From Chrysochromulina parva (Eukaryota; Haptophyta; Prymnesiales; Chrysochromulinaceae): a stretch of DNA of 10,055 bases. This document shows, piece after piece, positions 6,447 through 10,055 of this stretch. The stretch spans positions 1-10,055 of the forward strand of contig PJAB01002188.1 of assembly GCA_002887195.1 (NCBI GenBank), written 5' to 3'. The translations under genes were made by a program, and so were the position numbers. A model generated the notes under the pieces. It had not been told where the DNA came from and did no database searches. It saw only the letters and a list, made by a program, of their open reading frames with translations. The stretch's first letter is position 1. Every line of letters begins with the position of its first letter.

Positions 6447-6985
6447 GCGTGGAGAGCGCTCGGTGATCAGCCAACAGATGTGCTTGACTGTGCTTGTGGG
6501 AAAGTGTTTGGGGTTCGACGCGGGCGACTGGTATGCGAATGCGTCGCGCGAAAAAGACTCAGTGTCGTATTGGCAGGCACCCACGAGGGGAAAGCTTATC
6601 GGTTAGAAGACACCGGGTGGAGCCCGGACATACACAGGGTACTCACACACGGGTGAAGCGCATGGTGAAGCGTGTGTGTGAATCTTCTTTTAGTTCTTTG
6701 ATTTCTTTATCGGGGATCAAACACCTGATGACGACGGACCCCAAAGCCCAATTCACACACATTCCACGACGTCTACCGGTACACACACGGCTACCGGCTC
6801 CCCCCGGTGTCTTTTTACCGGTACCGGTACGAACCGCAGTCCATTCACAGCAGTGTGTATGTTCTCCCTGCACAGGTCCAGTCCACTCCGGGCCCACAGG
6901 CAATTCCCCTCGGCCCACTCGACGGCCGCGACTCAAGAGAGGCAATCTGCACAGCTTACCGCGCCCGGCGCCCGTCGCAGCACCT
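6447..6985 (+). other. Intergenic region upstream of the serine hydrolase
   Basis: These 539 bases hold the 3' end of the glycosyltransferase transcript and the probable promoter of the hydrolase. The hydrolase frame stays open upstream to an ATG at 6494, but the 164 extra residues are Arg/Pro/His-rich without domain character, and a signal peptide begins only at 6986. The region is marked by ACCGGT palindromes at 6775, 6817 and 6823. Confidence 0.55.
6804..6830 (+). promoter_or_regulatory. CCGGTG-TTTTTACCGGTA motif with ACCGGT tandem palindrome
   Basis: CCGGTGTCTTTTTACCGGTA at 6804-6823 matches 18 of 20 bases of 132-151 upstream of gene 1, on the same strand relative to the gene. It continues into a perfect 14-bp palindrome TACCGGTACCGGTA (6816-6829). 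The distance to the start codon differs (26 bp at gene 1, 163 bp here). A shared upstream element is possible, and a dispersed genomic motif is equally possible. Confidence 0.4.
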
Positions 6986-8353
6986 ATGAGCTTACCGGTA
7001 TGTATGTGGCTGCTGGCTTTGATGACGTTTGGTGCTGGCACCTCGCGAAACGATCCCCTGAAGGAATTGCTCATAGCTACGCTGCAGCCACTGCTCGACG
7101 AGCGCGCAAACCGTTTGAACTCGGGATTCCAACTCGCCTTCAAGAACGAGCATGTGACCCTCGAATTGGCTTCGGGTGCAACCCGCAGGACAAGTGATCC
7201 TTCACGGTATCCCGTGCCTCCCATGACGACCTCCGATCGCCTGCTCTTTGGCAGCGTGACAAAAATGTACACCACAGCTTCCATCATGCACCTGGTCGAG
7301 CGTGGGTTGGTCGGGCTGGATGACCCGGCGTCGATTCATGTCGACGCGGTGCTCGCGGCCTCCAACCTGACCTCGCTGGAGGCACTGTTTGGGCCATCGG
7401 CCGCACGTGTCACCGTGCGATACCTGCTCTCGATGCGCAGCGGCATCTATGACTATGACGACGACGAGACCCGTGCGTACCAGAATGCCCACCCAGACAC
7501 AGATCTCTCACCGCTGGATGACTTAAGCTTCGCATCGACGCGTGGGCACAAGGCGTCCCTGTACGAGCCTGGCACACACCAGGACTACTCATCCACGAAC
7601 TTCGAGCTTCTGGGCCTCATCCTGCAGCGCTACGCCGGCGCATCGACATGGGACCAGCTCGACCAGCGCCGTGCAGCCTTCCCGACCAGCACGTTGCAGA
7701 CGCGCTTTCCCAATACAACATTTGCCTTACATGGCAAGTGCTCCGAGCACACACGCGTGCACGGGTATGAGCCCGACGACCAGTACGGTATGAACCTCGA
7801 CACTGCCTTCCTCTCGTGTACCAACGGCTTCACGTGCGGCAACATCATCGCACCCGCACGTGAGGTGGCGGATTGGGTGTGGTCACTCTACCGGCCGGGC
7901 GACGAGAGCATAGTCAGCGCGTCGGCGGCGGCGCAGATGCGCGAGATTTACGATTGGTACGGGCTGGGGACTATGGACCTGCCCAGCTATGGCCGGACCG
8001 ACAAGCGCTACTGCCGGTACGGCCACTTCGGTGTAACGTACGGCTTCACAGCGAACGCGGCCTACAACCCGGGCTTCGACTTCTCAATCGCGTGGGGCAC
8101 AAACCAGGAGGATCCGGGACAGACGGCGACGCATGGCGCCCAGTACGACTTTCTGATGCAGTTTGATTGCGAGCTGCTCTCTGCCGTGGTCGGAGTGCTC
8201 TCTGCGGGCACCGAGCCGCCTCTGAACTGCGCCTGGGCGGCCGTCAACGCGAGCCAGGGAGGCGTGTGCAAGGCTACGGTGGGGAACGAAGAGGAGCCCC
8301 ACGCTGGGTCTGGGTCTCAAAATGAGTCCGGGTCGCGTCGTCGGAACGGGTAG
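6986..8353 (+). CDS. Secreted serine hydrolase, class C beta-lactamase/esterase-like (PF00144 type)
   Basis: This protein has 455 residues from the chosen start. A signal peptide (1-20, hydrophobic core VCMWLLALMTFG) is followed by a serine beta-lactamase-like domain. The catalytic motifs, numbered from the 6986 ATG, are S90-V-T-K93 in FGSVTKMYTTASIMHLVERG (SXXK nucleophile and base), Y201-S-S-T-N-F (the YXN tyrosine motif, here YSS) and H347-F-G ahead of VTYGF (the HXG equivalent of the third motif). HGYEPDD, AREVADWVWSL and AAQMREIYDW are also typical of this family, which in eukaryotes and bacteria contains esterases, D-amino peptidases and lactonases. The substrate is unknown and antibiotic hydrolysis should not be assumed. 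Four sequons (N127, N243, N421, N446) and several Cys residues fit an extracellular or vacuolar protein. The Cys-rich C-terminal part (about 395-455) lies beyond the usual domain. The frame is open 5' to 6494; I reject that extension because the signal peptide would be internal. Confidence 0.88.
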   Translation: MSLPVCMWLLALMTFGAGTSRNDPLKELLIATLQPLLDERANRLNSGFQLAFKNEHVTLELASGATRRTSDPSRYPVPPMTTSDRLLFGSVTKMYTTASIMHLVERGLVGLDDPASIHVDAVLAASNLTSLEALFGPSAARVTVRYLLSMRSGIYDYDDDETRAYQNAHPDTDLSPLDDLSFASTRGHKASLYEPGTHQDYSSTNFELLGLILQRYAGASTWDQLDQRRAAFPTSTLQTRFPNTTFALHGKCSEHTRVHGYEPDDQYGMNLDTAFLSCTNGFTCGNIIAPAREVADWVWSLYRPGDESIVSASAAAQMREIYDWYGLGTMDLPSYGRTDKRYCRYGHFGVTYGFTANAAYNPGFDFSIAWGTNQEDPGQTATHGAQYDFLMQFDCELLSAVVGVLSAGTEPPLNCAWAAVNASQGGVCKATVGNEEEPHAGSGSQNESGSRRRNG

Positions 8354-8642
8354 GAAGCTTCGTTCTCAGGCGACCAGTCCATATGGCCGTGGCGCTGCCG
8401 CCGGGCCGGGCCTGCGTGGGGGCCTGTGCCCGGGTCGCATGCGGGCGGAGCCACAGTACCGAGTCTACCATAAAGCATAATGGTCCAATGACCGCGCGCT
8501 CATTAACATTATCATCCCAACCGCTCACGCGATTTGGAAAAACCCTTTAGACCTTAGTATGCGTATTAATCGTCCACACCCGTATTAATCGTCCACACCC
8601 GGGTCCCGTCACACAAAATTTACTTTGATCCCCGTCCGGAGC
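8354..8642. other. Convergent intergenic region between the hydrolase and the 208-residue gene
   Basis: These 289 bases lie between two convergent 3' ends. The left half is very GC-rich. The right half is markedly AT-richer (about 8455-8625, with ATTAACATTATCA and TATTAAT) and carries the 19-bp tandem repeat. No coding potential is seen. Both transcripts probably terminate here. Confidence 0.6.
8562..8599. repeat. 19-bp perfect tandem duplication
   Basis: The unit CGTATTAATCGTCCACACC occurs twice head to tail at 8562-8580 and 8581-8599 without a mismatch. It contains the palindromic ATTAAT. The identity of the copies suggests a recent duplication. It lies in the AT-richer part of the region between two convergent 3' ends; no function is assigned. 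Confidence 0.93.
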
Positions 8643-9269
8643 TCAACCCACGCCGCACGCCGTGGGGCGCGCGGCGGCGTGCGCTGCACCAGCCGTCGGC
8701 GCGTACATGGCTCGACGGAGCGGCGCCGTCACCTGCTCGTCGACCTGCACCCAGTCATGTTCGTCCGTCAGGTAATCGCTTGCCTCGAGCACTCCGTTCG
8801 AGGGGCGCAGCACGAGCCGATCGCTCACCTGCGTCACTTCTGTAATGGCGCCGCCGAGGTGCTCGCTTACGACGGCACCGAGCTCGCGCGCCAGATGCGA
8901 TTCCACAGAGAGACCGACGCCCATCGCCGCCGCCTTGCTGGCCGCGTGCAGCAGCACCGCGGGCGTCCACGCGCGCGTATCTTGCCGATGGCCGAGGGCG
9001 AAGTCTACGTTGATGGTCTCGAGCCAAAGGATGGGTTTCGGCGGCTCGGTGCCGTGCACCCACAGCAGCCGAAAATGAGCCCGGCCGCAGGGATGGTACG
9101 GGTAGGCTGGGTCGGACACCAGGATGACCTTGTGTCGCGCATTGCAGAGGAGCGGCAGCAAGCACTGGCCCTCGAAGTCAAAACCGTGGGACGGGCCGCC
9201 GATCTTAGTCGCCCACCATAAGCCTTCGGCTTGCGCTCGACATCTCGAAAGCGTAGCTCCGATTTCCAT
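8643..9269 (-). CDS. Unrecognised 208-residue soluble protein
   Basis: I do not recognise this family. The frame is probably real: the start lies in an ideal eukaryotic context (ACCATGG), a TATATAA box is about 108 bp upstream, and the protein has mixed globular composition with regular hydrophobic spacing instead of the Arg/Pro/Ala bias of shadow frames. Visible segments are FDFEGQCLLPLLCNARHKVI (30-49), a compact hydrophobic helix then strand; HFRLLWVHG followed by PILWLETINVDF, two aromatic strands; TPAVLLHAASKAAAMGVGL (101-119), an Ala-rich helix; and VLEASDYLTDEHDWVQVDEQ near 164-183, an acidic, conserved-looking stretch. There is no signal peptide or membrane helix. It could be a small enzyme or binding domain. 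The first 25 residues are less well formed, so the true start could involve splicing. The last 20 residues are Ala-rich and low complexity. Confidence 0.65.
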   Translation of the reverse strand: MEIGATLSRCRAQAEGLWWATKIGGPSHGFDFEGQCLLPLLCNARHKVILVSDPAYPYHPCGRAHFRLLWVHGTEPPKPILWLETINVDFALGHRQDTRAWTPAVLLHAASKAAAMGVGLSVESHLARELGAVVSEHLGGAITEVTQVSDRLVLRPSNGVLEASDYLTDEHDWVQVDEQVTAPLRRAMYAPTAGAAHAAARPTACGVG

Positions 9270-9376
9270 GGTGAAATTCGAGCGGAGCGCTCGACCCCAT
9301 CGTCACGGTGACGGTGTTACGGGGTGCGTCGGGCCTGGGCCGGCTGTCGGTGCGGGACTCGAAGGCCGCTTTCGAG

Positions 9377-9383
9377 TTATATA
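9377..9383 (-). promoter_or_regulatory. TATA box (TATATAA) for the 208-residue gene
   Basis: Read on the minus strand, TATATAA lies about 108 bp upstream of the ATG at 9269, in otherwise GC-rich sequence. With transcription starting about 30 bp downstream of it, the 5' UTR would be roughly 75 bases. This is a good match to the classical TATA consensus, but it is unproven that this organism uses TATA boxes at this gene. Confidence 0.5.
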
Positions 9384-9436
9384 GTCGGGCCATCGCCCGC
9401 AACAGTCTGCCCTTGTCGCTTGCTGTATTCCTCTTG

Positions 9437-9507
9437 TTATCAAGCGTCACGTGAGCGATCGTCGCGTGATCGTAGCCGATCCGCATCGGTCACGTGACGC
9501 TTGATAA
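9437..9507. promoter_or_regulatory. 18-bp perfect inverted repeat with two CACGTG boxes
   Basis: TTATCAAGCGTCACGTGA at 9437-9454 is matched exactly by its reverse complement at 9490-9507, with a 35-bp gap. Each arm contains the palindrome CACGTG (9448-9453 and 9491-9496), the G-box/E-box core bound by bHLH and bZIP factors. The element lies 54 bp upstream of the TATA box of the 208-residue gene and could act as a paired upstream element. A cruciform or RNA hairpin is the alternative. Confidence 0.65.
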
Positions 9508-10055
9508 ATCTCCTGAGGAAGGAGGTGTCGCTAGATGCCATTGGGGTCGTCAATGGTTTATGTGGGGTGGCGCTCGGTGCTAGCGCCGCTCTGTGCACTG
9601 TGAATTCACACTGTGTGACACGAAGGGGGGATTGGGTCATCCACTTCGCCCTTCAGGCGTTGCAGCTTCACGCCACACCCGCCAATCCGTCTCCGCACAA
9701 AGTGGGATGCGTGTTTGGTTCTTCAACCCAGACACCAACACCCCGGAAGCAGAACGCGCTCGGGGCATGTGCGGGGGTACAACGCCGGACATGTACGCAT
9801 CTGGCGCGCTCGCATGCGTCGTTGCGTCCACGCTCTCCACCGGAAATGCAAGGGGTATTTGCTATTTCACTCTCGCTATAGCCTATACAGCCAATATTTG
9901 ACACCGGACCGGCGTACATACTGATGCGGTTTTCTCACCGGTTGTTGCGTCTGTCGTGTTAACATTCAGCTTCACTGATCACTCCTTCACCGTACAGATC
10001 TGGCGCCCACATGTATGGCTCTGAGCGCACCTCACGCTCGGGCTCACAGTATCAC
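9508..10055. other. No supportable gene; non-coding stretch at the right edge
   Basis: Frames of 60 to 126 codons occur on both strands, but they overlap one another, are Arg/Thr/Cys-rich and show no domain, signal peptide or good start. Small features are a 12-bp palindrome at 9599-9610, CCAAT at 9890-9894 and an ACCGGT at 9937-9942. A gene beginning beyond the right edge could have its promoter here. Confidence 0.55.
9594..9621. repeat. Overlapping palindromes around TGTGAATTCACA
   Basis: TGTGAATTCACA (9599-9610) is a perfect 12-bp palindrome. It overlaps TCACAC-T-GTGTGA (9606-9618), a second inverted repeat sharing the TCACA half-site. The cluster gives three GTGTGA/TCACA-type half-sites within 28 bp. 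It might bind a dimeric regulator; there is no direct support beyond the symmetry. Confidence 0.5.

Noticed and set aside
8625..9221. Plus-strand frame of 198 codons opposite the 208-residue gene
   Set aside because: It is Arg/His-rich with no good start context; the minus frame has an ACCATGG start, a TATA box and globular composition.
9437..9507. Inverted repeat as a transposon (MITE) end
   Set aside because: There are no flanking target-site duplications that I can see, and the 71-bp total is short. The G-box content and position favour a regulatory element.
9501..9881. Plus-strand frame of 126 codons at the right edge
   Set aside because: It begins inside the 18-bp inverted repeat, and its composition is low complexity without any domain.

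Overview
The window looks like nuclear DNA of a GC-rich eukaryotic microalga or other protist. A haptophyte-like alga is my best guess, but it rests on general impression only. The pointers are widely spaced single genes on both strands, no ribosome-binding sites or operons, a vertebrate/plant-like start context (ACCATGG) at one gene, a TATATAA box, secretory signal sequences with N-glycosylation sequons, low-complexity Pro/Gln/His tracts, and UBA, PDZ and GT77-like domains. All five genes read as single uninterrupted frames with no intron needed.

Layout. (1) 177-2831, plus strand: an 884-residue multidomain protein. It has an N-terminal UBA-like helix bundle, a PDZ domain, a second UBA, a coiled coil with polyQ, a long polyproline tract, and a C-terminus that I read as two WH2-like actin-binding motifs, a basic amphipathic helix and an acidic tail with a penultimate Trp. 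That order resembles the WCA module of WASP-family activators of the Arp2/3 complex, here joined to ubiquitin-binding and scaffold domains. (2) 3413-4687, minus strand: an ATP-grasp carboxylate-amine ligase. (3) 5046-6446, plus strand: a secretory-pathway glycosyltransferase of the PF03407/GT77 type with an altered DXD motif. (4) 6986-8353, plus strand: a secreted serine hydrolase of the class C beta-lactamase/esterase family. (5) 8643-9269, minus strand: an unrecognised 208-residue soluble protein with an excellent start context and an upstream TATA box.

Genes 1 and 2 and genes 4 and 5 are convergent pairs. Genes 2 and 3 are divergent over 358 bp and may share a promoter region. I see no obvious pathway linking the five genes; the ligase/glycosyltransferase pair is the only arrangement that suggests possible co-regulation. 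No mobile element, CRISPR array, rRNA or tRNA was recognised.

Non-coding signals include a duplicated start region with an overlapping uORF at gene 1, an ATG-TAG start-stop element touching the start codon of gene 2, and a TTTTTACCGGTA-containing motif upstream of both genes 1 and 4. There is also a 19-bp perfect tandem repeat between genes 4 and 5, and an 18-bp perfect inverted repeat carrying two CACGTG boxes upstream of gene 5. The last 550 bases hold no gene I can support.
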